From Planctomycetia bacterium (lineage in GTDB: Bacteria > Planctomycetota > Planctomycetia > Pirellulales > Thermoguttaceae), in assembly GCA_030527015.1 (NCBI GenBank), contig JAUNBR010000007.1, forward strand, positions 1-64,000: a stretch of DNA of 64,000 bases, in the 5' to 3' direction. The notes below the pieces were generated by a model, which saw nothing but the letters and a program-made list of their open reading frames with translations, searched no databases and was not told the origin of the DNA. The translations under genes were made by a program, and so were the position numbers. Of this stretch, positions 8,813 to 19,623 are shown in pieces (position 1 is the stretch's first letter; every line of letters starts with the position of its first letter).

Positions 8813-10815
8813 AATGCCCTCTCCTGAAATTTTTTTGCCGCAGCCGGCGTGGTTACCGATGACCGTTTACCAGAGTTAGCGAATGCTCTGAATCCAATTT
8901 TTGTTACACTCTCCGGAATGTTTACGCTCGTCAATTTATCGCAAAACGCGAACGCTTCATCTCCAATCTTCGTAACCCCCTCCGATATATTTACACTGCG
9001 GAGGCCACTACATCTGAGAAATGCCCGATCTCCAATTTCCATCACGCTCTTCGGTATATTTACACTGCTCAGACCATTACATCTAAAAAACGCTCTTTCC
9101 CCAATTACCCTTACCCCCTGCGGTATCTCCACACCTGTCAGGCTGCCACACTGGAAAAACGCTAATGCTCCGATCTTCTCCACGCTCTCCGGAATGGTAT
9201 ATGCCCCCATTTTTCCATTCGGATACGCCACAAGAGTTTTTCCATCTTTAGTAAAAAGAACACCCTGAATACTTTTAAATTGCGGATTTTCTTCTTCACA
9301 CTCAAAAGAAATCAGAGAAGAACAGCAGGCGAACGCTCCGTTTTCTATTTCCGTTACACTGCGCGGAATGGTTACTGAAATTAACTCATAACACCGGAAA
9401 AATGCTAATGCCCTAATTTTTACCACTCCTTCTGGGATAATTACAGACTTCAGTTTTTCACAGTCAGCGAAAGCTCGGGCACCAATTTCTGTCACCGGTA
9501 ATCCCTCTATCTCCGCAGGAATCTCAACTTTTTCTAAAGATGCATTTCTTAACCGGACAAAATAAATTTCACCACCCGATTTCGTATATTCAATAATTCC
9601 AAAAGGTGCCCGTTTTATATACACCTTTTCATTCGCCAGATCATTCAAAACTATTTTTATAAAATCCTTCTTTCCGTATCTTTCCGCCTCAGAATCTTTT
9701 TCCGTGTGAATCGTCAAATTATCACAGCCAGTAAACGCCGACTCCCCGATTTCCTCCACACTCTTTGGAATGGTCACCGTTCTCAGATTTAAACATCCAA
9801 AAAATGCACCGTCTCCTATTTTTTTAATATTCTTTGAAATACTTACAGAACTCAGCGTATTACAGTCTCGAAACGCCCTGTGCCCAATTTCTGTCACACT
9901 CTCCGGAATACTCACGCTGACCAGCCTCTGACAGTCCGCAAATACCGATTCCTCTATTTCCGTCACCCCTTCCGGAATAATCACAGAAGTTAAGGCAGTA
10001 CATGTATGAAACGCGGATTCCCCGATTTTAATCACATTCTCTGGAATGGTAATCGACGTAAGCCCTGAACAGTGATAAAATGCCAATTCTTCAATTTCCG
10101 TCACACTCCCGGGAATACGAACAGACGTCAAACTGTCACAAAACGCGAACGCCGCTTTTCCAATTTTCCTCACCCCCTCTGGAATAATCACTGAGGTTAA
10201 TCGTGTACAATTCGCGAACACCCCCATTTCTATTTCCGTTAAATTCTTCGAAATGGAAACCGTCTGAAGCCCTGTGCATGTGTGAAATGCAGACCCTCCT
10301 ATTTTTACCACACTGTCCGGAATGGTCACCGAGGTTAACTCTTCACACTTCGAAAACGCCTTTTCTCCAATTTCTGTCACGTTTTTAGATATATCCACCG
10401 ACGTAAGACCACTACAATTATTAAACGCGCCCGGCCCAATTTTTATCACGCTCTCCGGTATAATCACTGACACCAGACCAGCACACGAATGAAACGCAGA
10501 TTCACCAATTTCCGTTACCGGTAAATTATTAATCGTCGCAGGAATCTTTAGTCTCGTCAGTGCTTTATTTCTTAAACCCGTAATACAAATTCCGTCTTCC
10601 GTCTCTTCATAATTCAGATTTTCTGCCAGATGGCGTTCCCTTTCCTTTTTTCCGGCAGGACCTAAAATCCAGATCGACAGGCCAGATAAAATCGCGATTC
10701 CCACTACAAGAAATGTGAGTCGAAGAAATCCTTTCCGTGAGCGTACAGTCATACATCTTTTTCGATCGTTTTTCTGCCCGCACGACGATTTTACATATAA
10801 ATTATTTTTGCCCAT
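8794..10815 (-). CDS. BspA-type leucine-rich-repeat protein, membrane-anchored
   Basis: A 673-residue protein with a single N-terminal hydrophobic segment at about 29-50 (LTFLVVGIAILSGLSIWIL), which suggests a signal anchor with the rest outside the membrane. The body holds about 21 repeats of 23 residues of the LRR_5/BspA type, with consensus LTSVIIPESVTEIGESAFHC. They form a first block of about 12 and a second of about 9, separated by a non-repeat stretch around 365-420. Such proteins often bind surfaces or other proteins. The ATG has AGGAG at a good distance. The last residues (IPDTL) and the stop are encoded by the palindromic element at 8721-8812, so the natural C-terminus may have been changed by that insertion. 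Confidence 0.88.
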   Translation of the reverse strand: MGKNNLYVKSSCGQKNDRKRCMTVRSRKGFLRLTFLVVGIAILSGLSIWILGPAGKKERERHLAENLNYEETEDGICITGLRNKALTRLKIPATINNLPVTEIGESAFHSCAGLVSVIIPESVIKIGPGAFNNCSGLTSVDISKNVTEIGEKAFSKCEELTSVTIPDSVVKIGGSAFHTCTGLQTVSISKNLTEIEMGVFANCTRLTSVIIPEGVRKIGKAAFAFCDSLTSVRIPGSVTEIEELAFYHCSGLTSITIPENVIKIGESAFHTCTALTSVIIPEGVTEIEESVFADCQRLVSVSIPESVTEIGHRAFRDCNTLSSVSISKNIKKIGDGAFFGCLNLRTVTIPKSVEEIGESAFTGCDNLTIHTEKDSEAERYGKKDFIKIVLNDLANEKVYIKRAPFGIIEYTKSGGEIYFVRLRNASLEKVEIPAEIEGLPVTEIGARAFADCEKLKSVIIPEGVVKIRALAFFRCYELISVTIPRSVTEIENGAFACCSSLISFECEEENPQFKSIQGVLFTKDGKTLVAYPNGKMGAYTIPESVEKIGALAFFQCGSLTGVEIPQGVRVIGERAFFRCNGLSSVNIPKSVMEIGDRAFLRCSGLRSVNISEGVTKIGDEAFAFCDKLTSVNIPESVTKIGFRAFANSGKRSSVTTPAAAKKFQERAFIPDTL

Positions 10816-10950
10816 TCTTTTTCTCCTGGATTAATTTTCCACTTTATTTTCGTTTCGCGCGATCATAAAAACAGGTGTTCTCAGAGAAGCAAAAAATTAA
10901 GGAAAGCAAAAAATTACAAAATATTAATCATAATTATATCATTTTTCATA

Positions 10951-11058
10951 TATACTGATTCCACATTTAAGTTTCCTTTTTGTACGGTTCTGAAAGCCAC
11001 GGCATTTTTCGCGAAGAAAAATCCCGAAGATGCGGAAATTTATAATGTACCGAGTATA
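10951..11058 (+). repeat. Palindromic MITE-like element
   Basis: Arm A to arm B copy, starting TATACTGATTCCACATTTAA and ending ATAATGTACCGAGTATA, with the core GGCATTTTTCGCGAAG. Confidence 0.8.
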
Positions 11059-11137
11059 TTTATCATTAACTATAATCTGATCTGACAAAATGTCAAGCGA
11101 TATACACAGAGAAAATATTCTTTTCCACCTGCTTCTT

Positions 11138-11243
11138 TATACCGATTCTCGTTTAAATTTCCGTTTTCACGAGAACACGGGAGGCGTGGTGCTTAGCTCC
11201 GACGGCAGTTTTTAAAACGAAAATTCAAAATAGTAGGAGTATA
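11138..11243 (+). repeat. Degenerate palindromic element with altered centre
   Basis: Arm A is recognisable (TATACCGATTCTCGTTTAAA). The centre is replaced by an unrelated G+C-rich stretch, CGGGAGGCGTGGTGC. The right edge ends GGAGTATA. It is counted as an element on arm A only. Confidence 0.45.
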
Positions 11244-11253
11244 AATTTCCATT

Positions 11254-11498
11254 TTTATGTGTCTCCACTTTAAATTGCCGTTTTGTGCGGTTCTGAAAGC
11301 CGGCATTTTCCACGAAACAAAAATGCCGGGGATACGTAAATTTATCGTGTATCGGATATATGTAATTCTGAAAACCAGCATTTTCCGCGAAGCAAAAATA
11401 CCGGCCTGCCTGTCAGCAGACAGGGAAACTGGAAATTTACAGTACTTCGCGTATAATAATGCCGGGGATACGGAATTTTATCGTGCATCGAGCATACC
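11254..11498 (+). repeat. Cluster of two palindromic elements and one fragment
   Basis: The first copy, 11254-11360, runs from a decayed arm A (GTCTCCACTTTAAATTGCCG) to ATCGTGTATCGGATATA, with a perfect GCCGGCATTTT/AAAATGCCGG core. The second, 11357-11455, shares the TATA with the first. It lacks most of arm A, carries an extra small hairpin CCTGTCAGCAGACAGG, and ends CAGTACTTCGCGTATA. A third arm B half follows to about 11498. Confidence 0.75.
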
Positions 11499-11527
11499 AA
11501 AAAAAAAGAGGCGTCAAAAAACGCCTC
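11499..11527 (-). terminator. Rho-independent terminator of the pyrophosphatase gene
   Basis: Minus-strand hairpin GAGGCGT, loop TTTTTG, ACGCCTC, followed by a run of at least eight T. It lies about 35 bases past the stop codon at 11563. Confidence 0.85.
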
Positions 11528-11562
11528 TAAATTTCAAATTTTCAGTTCTGATTTTACAATAA

Positions 11563-14532
11563 TTAACCGAAAACTGCAAATTTCACGATCAGACCTGCGG
11601 CCACGACGGAAACCATACTCATGAGTTTAATGAGAATGTTCAGGGACGGACCAGTCGTATCTTTGAAGGGGTCACCCACGGTATCACCGACGACGGTCGC
11701 CTTATGCGTATCCGATTTTTTACCACCGAAAACGCCCGTTTCGACATATTTCTTCGCGTTATCCCACGCACCACCGGCATTCGCCATGTACACCGCCACG
11801 CAGAAACCAGTCGTCAGCGTTCCGACCAAAAGACCGATAACGCCCGTCACGCCCAGGAACAGACCCACGACCACTGGCAAAATCAGACCCAGCAGTGACG
11901 GAAGAATCATTTCCTTCTGCGCAGCTTTCGTAGAAATCGCCACCGGTTTCTTGTAATCCGGCTTATTCTTATATTCCATAATTCCAGGAATTTCCTTGAA
12001 CTGACGCCGGACTTCTTCCACCATACCGCCCGCAGCGCGTCCGACCGCCATCATGGTCATCGCGCCAAAGACGAACACACTCATCGCGCCGAGGAAAATT
12101 CCCACCAGCACTTTCGGGTTCAGCAGGTTACAGGTGTAATAATTCATCCAGTCCATCATGTTCGCGCTCTTCACGCTTACCATATCCGGCCGAGCTTCCA
12201 GCGTCTCGGGAATAAACGGACAGCACTTCATCACATTTTCATCCAAAAATTTCGGACCGGCTTTCACGTCTATCGATTTCCACGTTTCATTCGACTTCGC
12301 CCAGGTTAATTCCTCGGGCGCACCACGATAAATCAGATTCGTGTCATTCGGATTATTCGCCTGATTCGGCATCACCAAATAAGATTCCGGGAACCATTCC
12401 TTACCCTGCTCCTTATATTCCGCTTTCTGCTTTTCCGTGGCTTCAAAACCAGGATAATACACCACAAACTGATTCGAAACTTTATAATAACCGACAGGAT
12501 TCGCCTGATCCTTTTCGATAATCTCCACAGCGGTCGTACCCCAGCGCTCGAAACCGACACGAACTTCCTCGATATACGCCGCCAAAAGTGCAAGCGCCGT
12601 CAGAGCTGCAGAACCGATCGCGAAACCTTTTCCAGTCGCCGCAGTGGTGTTTCCAAGAGAATCCAGCGCGTCCGTACGCTCACGAACTTCCGGAGGAAGT
12701 TCCGCCATTTCCGCGTTTCCACCCGCGTTATCCGCGATCGGACCATAAGCGTCCGTGGCCAGCGTAACACCCAGCGTACTGAGCATACCCACCGCCGCGA
12801 TACCCACGCCGTACAGACCCAGCGAGAAAATCTTCACGTTCGTGAAATCAAAACCTGTCGTAAAGCCGAAAGCCAGAAGCGTCGCGATTCCGACGATCAC
12901 CACCGGTGCCCAAGTACTGAACATACCTTCCGCGATTCCAGCGATAATAACTGTCGCCGGCCCCGTTTTACCCTGCTCGGCAATTGCCCGCGTGGGCTGA
13001 TATTCATAAGAAGTCCGATATTCCGTCCATTTTCCAATTAACCATCCAGCCGCCAGACCGGTAACGACGGAAAGACCCGCCCATTTCGCCGTGCCATCCA
13101 TCAGGAAATACGCCACTAAAATGGAAATCACCGCGATAATCAGTGAGGGGAAATTCACGCCTTTTCCGAGAGCTTTCAGCAGCGTTCCCTGATCCGCGTT
13201 TTCTTCCGTGCGCACAAGGAAAATACCGCAGATGGACAGCGCGATACCCACCGCCGCCAACAGAACGGGCAGGAACAGTGCGTTCAGCTGAAATTCCTGT
13301 GACATTCCCATGGCCGCATATGCCGCCACACCGAGAGCTGCCGTGGAGAGAATCGAACCACAATAAGATTCATAAAGGTCCGCGCCCATACCGGCCACGT
13401 CACCCACATTATCACCCACGTTATCCGCGATCGTCGCCGGATTACGTTTATCATCTTCCGGAATCCCGGCTTCCACTTTACCCACGAGGTCCGCGCCGAC
13501 GTCCGCCGCTTTCGTGTAAATACCACCACCGACACGCGCGAACAGCGCCTGCGACGAAGCACCCATTCCGAAGCAGAGCATCACGACGGTAATTTCCGTC
13601 AGAGACATGTTCCAGCTAAACATGGGGAACAGCCAGTATAATGCGCCGAACCACAGCACGATATCCAAAAGTCCCAGACCGACGACCGTCAGACCCATCA
13701 CCGCACCAGAGCGGAACGCGACCTGAAGTCCCTGATTCAAAGATTTCATCGCGCCAGCCGCAGTACGGGAAGACGCCCAAGTCGCCGTTTTCATACCGCA
13801 CCAGCCTGCCAGACCGGAGAAGAAACCACCCGTCAGGAACGCCCATGGAACGATTTTATTCTGAACATTCAGGCCAAAAGCCAGGTACATTAAAAACGCC
13901 CAAATTACGACAAAGAAAATACCGACCACTTTATACTGCTGCCAAAGATATGCGTCCGCGCCCTCACGAACCGCCGAGGCGATGGAAACCATTTCTTCGT
14001 TTCCTTCATCCGCCTCCATCATGGTCACATAAAATTTACGGGCAAAAACTAAAGCGGAAATCGCACCGGCCAGAGCCAGAATCCAGAAAAATCCATATTT
14101 ACCAGCGAAACTTACGCGCGCATCCGCACTTTTTTCCTGCCCTCCTGATTCCTTCGTCACATTTTCATTCACCGGGGCTTCCGCTGTCTGCGCCGGTGCC
14201 GAAACTTCAGGAGTCGCTGCCGGTGCCGTCTGCGCCGGTGCCGGTGTTTCAGGATTCACTGCCGGTACCGTCTGCGCCGGATCTACAGGTGCTGCTGCCG
14301 GTGTTTCAGGCGCCGGTGTCACGGATACTGCCGGGATCTCAAGAACCGGGGCCGGTGCCGCAGGTGCTGCTTCAGGTGCCAAAACTTCAGGATTCGCTGC
14401 CGGTGCCGGAATCTGTGTATTTTCGGGAGTTACTTCCTGCGCATGAGTTACTCCTCCCATGACAAAAGCCGTCAGCGCGACTGCCGCCAGCATATGGCGC
14501 TGAAGAAGCTTCAAAATTTTACCGCTCTTCAT
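11563..14532 (-). CDS. hppA: Membrane-bound ion-translocating pyrophosphatase
   Basis: It couples hydrolysis of pyrophosphate to Na+ or H+ export across the membrane. At 989 residues it is well above the usual 650-800. Diagnostic motifs are [11 protein letters not shown] at 344-354, [16 protein letters not shown] just after it, [16 protein letters not shown], and [15 protein letters not shown] near the C-terminus. The motif [10 protein letters not shown] carries Ala where potassium-independent enzymes have Lys, so potassium dependence is expected. Unusual parts are a signal-peptide-like N-terminus (residues 1-31, ending THAQ) followed by about 100 Pro/Ala-rich residues, and a long hydrophilic loop of roughly 120 residues after the [10 protein letters not shown] helix. 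AGGAG precedes the ATG. The gene is monocistronic, with its own terminator. Confidence 0.95.
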   Translation of the reverse strand: MKSGKILKLLQRHMLAAVALTAFVMGGVTHAQEVTPENTQIPAPAANPEVLAPEAAPAAPAPVLEIPAVSVTPAPETPAAAPVDPAQTVPAVNPETPAPAQTAPAATPEVSAPAQTAEAPVNENVTKESGGQEKSADARVSFAGKYGFFWILALAGAISALVFARKFYVTMMEADEGNEEMVSIASAVREGADAYLWQQYKVVGIFFVVIWAFLMYLAFGLNVQNKIVPWAFLTGGFFSGLAGWCGMKTATWASSRTAAGAMKSLNQGLQVAFRSGAVMGLTVVGLGLLDIVLWFGALYWLFPMFSWNMSLTEITVVMLCFGMGASSQALFARVGGGIYTKAADVGADLVGKVEAGIPEDDKRNPATIADNVGDNVGDVAGMGADLYESYCGSILSTAALGVAAYAAMGMSQEFQLNALFLPVLLAAVGIALSICGIFLVRTEENADQGTLLKALGKGVNFPSLIIAVISILVAYFLMDGTAKWAGLSVVTGLAAGWLIGKWTEYRTSYEYQPTRAIAEQGKTGPATVIIAGIAEGMFSTWAPVVIVGIATLLAFGFTTGFDFTNVKIFSLGLYGVGIAAVGMLSTLGVTLATDAYGPIADNAGGNAEMAELPPEVRERTDALDSLGNTTAATGKGFAIGSAALTALALLAAYIEEVRVGFERWGTTAVEIIEKDQANPVGYYKVSNQFVVYYPGFEATEKQKAEYKEQGKEWFPESYLVMPNQANNPNDTNLIYRGAPEELTWAKSNETWKSIDVKAGPKFLDENVMKCCPFIPETLEARPDMVSVKSANMMDWMNYYTCNLLNPKVLVGIFLGAMSVFVFGAMTMMAVGRAAGGMVEEVRRQFKEIPGIMEYKNKPDYKKPVAISTKAAQKEMILPSLLGLILPVVVGLFLGVTGVIGLLVGTLTTGFCVAVYMANAGGAWDNAKKYVETGVFGGKKSDTHKATVVGDTVGDPFKDTTGPSLNILIKLMSMVSVVAAGLIVKFAVFG

Positions 14533-14689
14533 AATTTAAATTTCTCCTAATCATCGAACGTTGGAAAAAGGTGAACTAAAGAAGAACCAGAGCCAACGCG
14601 CCTTCCGTTCTTCGTTTTCCTAAACACAAAAAACTATTATTTCCTTATTCTCTTACCTGATGCACTATGATTTCTTATTTTCCCGTTTT

Positions 14690-14805
14690 TATACCCGATA
14701 CACTATAAAATTTCGCTTCCCCGGCATTTTGCTTCGCTGAAAATACCTTCCAGCCTGTCCGCAGACAAAAGAAGTGGAATTTAATTTAATAGTGCACCGG
14801 ATATA
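14690..14805. repeat. Symmetric (B-B) palindromic element
   Basis: The left end is TATACCCGATACACTATAAA, and the right end, AGTGCACCGGATATA, is also arm B. The centre has CCCCGGCATTTTGCTTCGC and an inserted CCTGTCCGCAGACA hairpin half. Confidence 0.75.
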
Positions 14806-15112
14806 AAATAATAAACCTTCATCAGGAATGATAAATTTTGTATAACGTGTGCTTTTACGTGCCCGAGAAGGTGCACTAAAACCACTTTATGAAGTAATAC
14901 GAATTTACCCATTATTAACCTTCAGTCTATCTTATGGAGGCGTGGGCTGTCAAGCGGGGGCAGTGGAAATTTCTCACGATTCGTAAAATATTTTTAGAAA
15001 TTTTACTAAAATTTTCCTATAATCTAAATTTAGCCATATTTTTGTACTCTATATATGTTTTATCTCTGAAAAATCATGAGGTTTTATTTCTCTAAAACTT
15101 TTTATATCCGAT
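14806..15112. other. Gap with no gene seen
   Basis: AT-rich sequence between two palindromic elements, upstream of ilvN. I see no open frame with coding character, no RNA gene and no leader-peptide attenuator. CCCGCTTGCCGGGA further right (15288) is a short weak hairpin. Confidence 0.4.
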
Positions 15113-15209
15113 ACACGAGGAATTTCCGCTTCTCCGGCATTTTACTTCACTGAAATGCCCGGCTTTCAGAACCGCACAAAACGAAAATTTAAACGAAAAC
15201 CAGAAATAT
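15113..15209 (-). repeat. Palindromic MITE-like element
   Basis: Arm B to arm A copy, from TATATCCGATACACGAGGAA to AAACGAAAACCAGAAATA, with the core CCGGCATTTTACTTCACTG. Confidence 0.7.
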
Positions 15210-15483
15210 GCCTGACGGATCATAAATCCCCCCAAAAATAAAACCATAATGATTCATGTTCTGCTCTGTACTTTACTTCAGAATACCCCCGCTTGCCGGG
15301 AGAATAGGATGATGTAAAATAAATTAAAATTTTGTGCTCGACACACTTAACACAGATTCCGCATTAAACTTCTATTTTTCATGTGCTGCCTGGTGATATT
15401 TCTTCACCATCAGAATGTTCGACTGAAGAACCTTATCATGTGGAAATTTAATGGAGAACCTGATATTAGGAGTAAAATAGATA

Positions 15484-15969
15484 ATGGAACATTTACTTTC
15501 CGCTTTAGTTCAGAACGTCCCCGGTGTCTTGTCCCATATTTCCGGGATGCTGGCTTCCAGAGGATATAATATTAGTAGTCTGGCGGTGGGGGAAACAGAA
15601 GATTCCTCTCTGTCCCGCATGACGATCGTCGTAAAAGGGGATGCCGCCATTCTGGAACAGGTACGTAAACAGCTGGAAAAAATCGTAACTGTCGTAAGTG
15701 TGGACGATATAAGCGCAAAAGATTATGTGGAACGGGATCTGGCTTTAATCCGCGTAAAGGCAGACACGAAAGCCCGGATCCGTGTCAGGGAATTAGTGGA
15801 TATTTTCCGAGCAAAAATCGTGGATGTGGCGCCACATTCTGTTATCGTGGAAATCTGCGGTAAAGAACGAAAAATTGAGGCTTTTATAGACCTTATGCGG
15901 GATTTTGAGATTTTGGATGTCGTCCGCACAGGCCAAATCGCGCTGGCACGCGGAAATGAAATCGAGTAA
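15484..15969 (+). CDS. ilvN: Acetolactate synthase small (regulatory) subunit
   Basis: Regulatory subunit of acetohydroxyacid synthase, the first common enzyme of valine, leucine and isoleucine synthesis; it gives valine feedback and activates the large subunit. The 161 residues match the usual length. An N-terminal ACT domain (VQNVPGVLSHISGMLASRGY) covers residues 1-75, and a C-terminal domain (ERDLALIRVKA) covers about 82-155. AGGAG lies 10 bases before the ATG. ilvC follows 155 bases downstream. The large subunit gene is not in the window, so the enzyme is encoded at two places. Confidence 0.95.
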   Translation: MEHLLSALVQNVPGVLSHISGMLASRGYNISSLAVGETEDSSLSRMTIVVKGDAAILEQVRKQLEKIVTVVSVDDISAKDYVERDLALIRVKADTKARIRVRELVDIFRAKIVDVAPHSVIVEICGKERKIEAFIDLMRDFEILDVVRTGQIALARGNEIE

Positions 15970-16124
15970 TTTATCCATTAATATAATTAATGTATAATAT
16001 AATAATGTATCTTTTATACATTTAATCATTTCATGGAATAAAACATATATTTTAGTAATCGGGGAAAGTTTCCCATAATGATTACAGTTTCAATAAAAAT
16101 CATATTAATTGAAGGAGAGGTATC

Positions 16125-17129
16125 ATGGCCGCAAAAATGTATTATGATAATGACGCAGATCTTTCTTTGCTGAAAGATAAAACCGTCGCGATTCTTGGTT
16201 ATGGCAGTCAGGGACATGGTCATGCCCAGAATCTGCGAGACAGCGGTATTCGTGTTATCGTCGCGGAACTGGAAGGCACACCGAATTATGAAACGGCAAT
16301 TAAAGATAAATTTCAGCCCATGAGCATTCCTGAAGCCGTAAAACAGGCGGATCTGATTACGATTCTTTTGCCTGATGAACTTCAGGGACGGATTTTCCGT
16401 GAAGAAATTCGAGATAACCTGAAACCAGGAGCACTTTTAATCGCGTCACACGGATTTAATGTGCATTTTGGCCAGTTTAACGTTCCCAAAGAAAATAAAT
16501 TTATCATGATCGCGCCAAAAGGCCCCGGCCATTTAGTCCGTGCGGAATTCGTAAAAGGAGCTGGCGTCCCCTGTTTAATCGCCCTGGGAGAAGGGGCCGG
16601 AGATGCAGAGCGTGCACTGGGCCTGGCGTACGCAAAAGGAATCGGCGGCACACGTGCTGGTGTTATCGAAACGACATTCGCAGAAGAAACCGAAACGGAC
16701 CTTTTCGGTGAGCAGGTCGTGCTCTGCGGTGGTCTGTCCGCTCTGATTAAAGCTGGTTTCGAAACGCTGGTGGAAGCGGGTTACCAGCCAGAAATGGCAT
16801 ATTTTGAATGCGTCCATGAAGTTAAATTAATTGTAGACCTGATTTATCAGGGCGGCCTGAGTTATATGCGTTACAGTATTTCGAATACTGCGGAATATGG
16901 TGATTATGTGACCGGTGACCGACTAATTACCTGCGAAACGAAAAAAGAAATGAAAAAAATCTTGGCCGAGATTCAGGATGGAACTTTCGCGCGAAACTGG
17001 CTGCTGGAAAATCAGGTAAACGCCCCTCACTTTAAGGCCATGCGCAAAAAAGAAGCACAGCATCAGGTGGAAACGGTCGGAAAGCAGTTACGGAAATTAA
17101 TGAGCTGGATCGACGCAAAAGAAGTGTAA
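16125..17129 (+). CDS. ilvC: Ketol-acid reductoisomerase (NADP+)
   Basis: It converts acetolactate or acetohydroxybutyrate to the dihydroxy acid with NADPH and Mg2+, the second step of branched-chain amino acid synthesis. At 334 residues it is a class I (short) enzyme. The Rossmann motif is [17 protein letters not shown] at about 27-43. Catalytic helices carry KGPGHLVR and EQVVLCGG, and the metal ligands lie in the [11 protein letters not shown] stretch. The start is clear, with AAGGAGAGG seven bases before the ATG. ilvN is directly upstream, suggesting shared regulation. Confidence 0.97.
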   Translation: MAAKMYYDNDADLSLLKDKTVAILGYGSQGHGHAQNLRDSGIRVIVAELEGTPNYETAIKDKFQPMSIPEAVKQADLITILLPDELQGRIFREEIRDNLKPGALLIASHGFNVHFGQFNVPKENKFIMIAPKGPGHLVRAEFVKGAGVPCLIALGEGAGDAERALGLAYAKGIGGTRAGVIETTFAEETETDLFGEQVVLCGGLSALIKAGFETLVEAGYQPEMAYFECVHEVKLIVDLIYQGGLSYMRYSISNTAEYGDYVTGDRLITCETKKEMKKILAEIQDGTFARNWLLENQVNAPHFKAMRKKEAQHQVETVGKQLRKLMSWIDAKEV

Positions 17130-17223
17130 AACTTTTTCCTAATTTATTTAAAAAAACAGTTTTTTTATAATCTCTTGTGAAAATTAAAGTTTCGCAAAAT
17201 AAGATTTTTGTGTAAATATAATA

Positions 17224-18093
17224 ATGTTTTTTTTGCTAAAAACTAAAAAGTGCCGATGGATTTTTCTGTCGGCATTTTCGTTTATTCTGATTTTTTTGCC
17301 CGTTTATGCTTATTTTTATGAATCGCGCGCATTACGTGCCGTTCATTTTGAGGTGACCAGTGAAGATTTACCGGCGGGTTTTGACGGATTTAAAATTCTT
17401 TATATTTCTGATATTCATCATGGCTGCCGAGGAAGTTTTAACCTTATACCAAAAATAATTGAAATAACACGACAAGAATCACCTGATATTATTTTTTTTG
17501 GCGGAGATTATTCAGAAGATTATACCAGGGAAATGCAGAAGGAATGTTTTGAGGCACTTCGGCCCCTTTCCGCACCTTATGGAAAATATGGCGTTTTGGG
17601 AAATCACGATTACCTGCCCTGCCCTCTGCTGACGATTCACCAGATGGAAACATTCGGAAAAATTACGTCCTTAAATGATACCGGAGTCTGGATCCAAAAA
17701 GGACAAGACAGAATTCGTGTTTTCGGAACGGAATATCTTTGGGATCAGAACGCTCCTCTGGCGTTCCCGCGATATGAGGTAAGTTTTCTGAAAAAATCAG
17801 ATTTTGTGATTTTTTTACCTCATTCTCCTGACCATTTTGAACGTTTTACGGCAAAAGAAAAACAAAAACTGGATCTGGTGCTGGCCGGGCACTCCCATGG
17901 AGGACAAATTACTTTTTTCGGACTCTGGGCACCAGTTTCCGTCATTCACCATAAGGAATATATGACTGGATGTACAAAAAAAGATTTTGGCACGACCGTC
18001 ATCACTTCGAACGGTGTGGGCACGAATGTTTTTCCGTTCCGTTTTTTTGCACCTCCTCAAATTTTGTGTGTTACCTTAAAATGCGGAAAATAA
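17224..18093 (+). CDS. Membrane-anchored metallophosphoesterase (YkuE/YaeI-like)
   Basis: A 289-residue calcineurin-type phosphoesterase with one N-terminal membrane segment (about 13-31). The metal-binding series is complete: SDIHHG, then FFGGDYSED, LGNHDY and AGHSHGGQI. Family relatives include UDP-2,3-diacylglucosamine hydrolases of the LpxG type and YkuE, so a lipid or cell-envelope substrate is plausible but not shown. The ATG at 17224 starts directly before the hydrophobic segment. No strong ribosome binding site is visible. Confidence 0.88.
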   Translation: MFFLLKTKKCRWIFLSAFSFILIFLPVYAYFYESRALRAVHFEVTSEDLPAGFDGFKILYISDIHHGCRGSFNLIPKIIEITRQESPDIIFFGGDYSEDYTREMQKECFEALRPLSAPYGKYGVLGNHDYLPCPLLTIHQMETFGKITSLNDTGVWIQKGQDRIRVFGTEYLWDQNAPLAFPRYEVSFLKKSDFVIFLPHSPDHFERFTAKEKQKLDLVLAGHSHGGQITFFGLWAPVSVIHHKEYMTGCTKKDFGTTVITSNGVGTNVFPFRFFAPPQILCVTLKCGK

Positions 18094-18179
18094 AATGTTT
18101 AAAATAAGTGACATTTAGGAATTTTCCAGGCACGTTTCTATTTCTTTTTTAACTTTTTTTCAAAAACGGGTTTCTTCTC

Positions 18180-18208
18180 TTGGAAATCTTTTCGGTATCC
18201 GTTATAAT
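18180..18208 (+). promoter_or_regulatory. Sigma-70-type promoter of the transglutaminase-like gene
   Basis: TTGGAA, 17 bases, then a perfect TATAAT, ending 85 bases before the start codon at 18294. Confidence 0.6.
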
Positions 18209-18293
18209 CATACGTATAAAGCGTTTCTGATTTAAAAATTTTTGAAAAAACATCAAAAAAATTTTTGTATTTTTTATAAAAAGGAATTTCACG

Positions 18294-19265
18294 ATGAAAG
18301 CCAGACATTATATTTTTATATTAACGTTCGTTCTCTTATCACTTTATACTGGCTTTTCTTATGGACAGTTTAAGGACGAAAGTGAAACCGTTACGCCAGG
18401 CGGTGCGCCTCTGGGTGAAAGTATTATAGAGTACTGGGAATCTGGAGTGGAATTAAACGCCAGTCGGGGAGAATGTAAAAATGTTCGAGCGGTGGTTCCT
18501 GTGCCCACGAACTGGAAAGAACAGAAAGTTAAGCTGGTAAAAGAAGATATTTCTCCGCTGGCGAAAATAAGTTTCAGAGACGTTAAAGGCGGTGGAAAAA
18601 TGCTCATGATTAATATTCCGGTTTTACCAGCTCGGGCAAAAGAAAAAGTCATCCTTCGGTACGAAATCGAGTGTTTCGCCACGGAGGCTCCGTCAGACAC
18701 CAGTATTTATCAGAAAGCGGAAAATGTCAGCAAAAATCGGGATCTTCGGCTTTATTTACAGCCCAGTCCAAAAATTGAATCGAAAGATAAAAAGATCACA
18801 AAATTAGCAAAAACGATCGGCGTGGACGCAGAGAATGCGTGGAAAGAAGTGGAAGCCGTATATGATTGGGTACGGGAAGAAATAAAATATGAGAATGGAC
18901 CACAAAAAGGCGCACTGGCTGCGCTAAAAGATAAAACGGGAGACTGTGAAGAACTGACCGCGCTTTTTGTGGGAATCTGCCGTGCAAAAGGTATTCCGGC
19001 ACGTGTCGTGTGGGTTCCGGGTCACTGTTACGCAGAATTTTATCTTGTGGATGCGGAAGGAAACGGTCACTGGTTTCCGTGTCAGACGGCCGGGGACAGA
19101 GCTTTCGGTGAAATGCCTTTTCAGTATATCATTCTGCAAAAAGGGGATTCTTTCGAAACACTCCTGGATAAAAAACCAGTAAAGGTGCCGTATATTCCCG
19201 TCCAACTAAAATCTCTGGAGGCTCAGCCACATGCAAAATTTATCACAGAAAAAGTTGTGCAGTGA
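18294..19265 (+). CDS. Secreted transglutaminase-like protein
   Basis: A 323-residue exported protein with signal peptide residues 1-24 (cleavage near SYGQ). Residues about 165-260 form a transglutaminase/protease core with the full triad: Cys218 in GDCEELTALF, His244 in VPGHCYAEFYL and Asp253. The N-terminal half is a beta-rich region typical of bacterial members. Such proteins cut or crosslink peptides in the envelope; the substrate is unknown. The ATG follows AAAAGGAATTTCACG, a good ribosome binding site. It appears to be a single-gene unit with a consensus promoter. Confidence 0.88.
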   Translation: MKARHYIFILTFVLLSLYTGFSYGQFKDESETVTPGGAPLGESIIEYWESGVELNASRGECKNVRAVVPVPTNWKEQKVKLVKEDISPLAKISFRDVKGGGKMLMINIPVLPARAKEKVILRYEIECFATEAPSDTSIYQKAENVSKNRDLRLYLQPSPKIESKDKKITKLAKTIGVDAENAWKEVEAVYDWVREEIKYENGPQKGALAALKDKTGDCEELTALFVGICRAKGIPARVVWVPGHCYAEFYLVDAEGNGHWFPCQTAGDRAFGEMPFQYIILQKGDSFETLLDKKPVKVPYIPVQLKSLEAQPHAKFITEKVVQ

Positions 19266-19269
19266 TTTA

Positions 19270-19551
19270 TGCTCTGATTCAACTTTAAATTTCCGTTATG
19301 CGTGCCTCTAAAAACAGGAGCTCCTCAGTGAAGTATACTGGTTCCACTTTAAATTTCCGTTTTTTGCGGCTCTGAAAGCAGGTATTTTCAGCGAAGTAAA
19401 ATGCCGAGGAAGCGAAATTTTATCGTGTATCCGGTATAAAATTTTGTTTTGCACGACCACCGCTTTCTGTATTTCATATGCCGTGAAATGCAGAACAAGA
19501 AAACGATTTATAGTGCTTCCAGCGATAAAATTTATAGTACTTCGAGTTATA
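19270..19551 (+). repeat. Palindromic element (19334-19438) with flanking fragments
   Basis: The full copy at 19334-19438 runs TATACTGGTTCCACTTTAAA to ATCGTGTATCCGGTATA. To its left, 19270-19332 is an arm A half ending in GTGAAG. To its right, between 19505 and 19551, are two more arm B ends (ATAGTGCTTCCAGCGATA and ATAGTACTTCGAGTTATA). The whole gap before ppx is made of this family. Confidence 0.8.
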
Positions 19552-19623
19552 AAATGTTCGTTAATGTGGAAAAAACTAAAATTTCATATGAAATCAAGAA
19601 ATCCTCCTTTTTAAAATAATCTG

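Noticed and set aside
15381-15569. Plus-strand frame overlapping ilvN
   Set aside because: It overlaps ilvN in another frame and shows no leader-peptide pattern rich in branched-chain residues.
15976-15992. AT-only hairpin CATTAAT/ATTAATG between ilvN and ilvC
   Set aside because: Too short and A/T-rich to stand out; not called a regulator or terminator.
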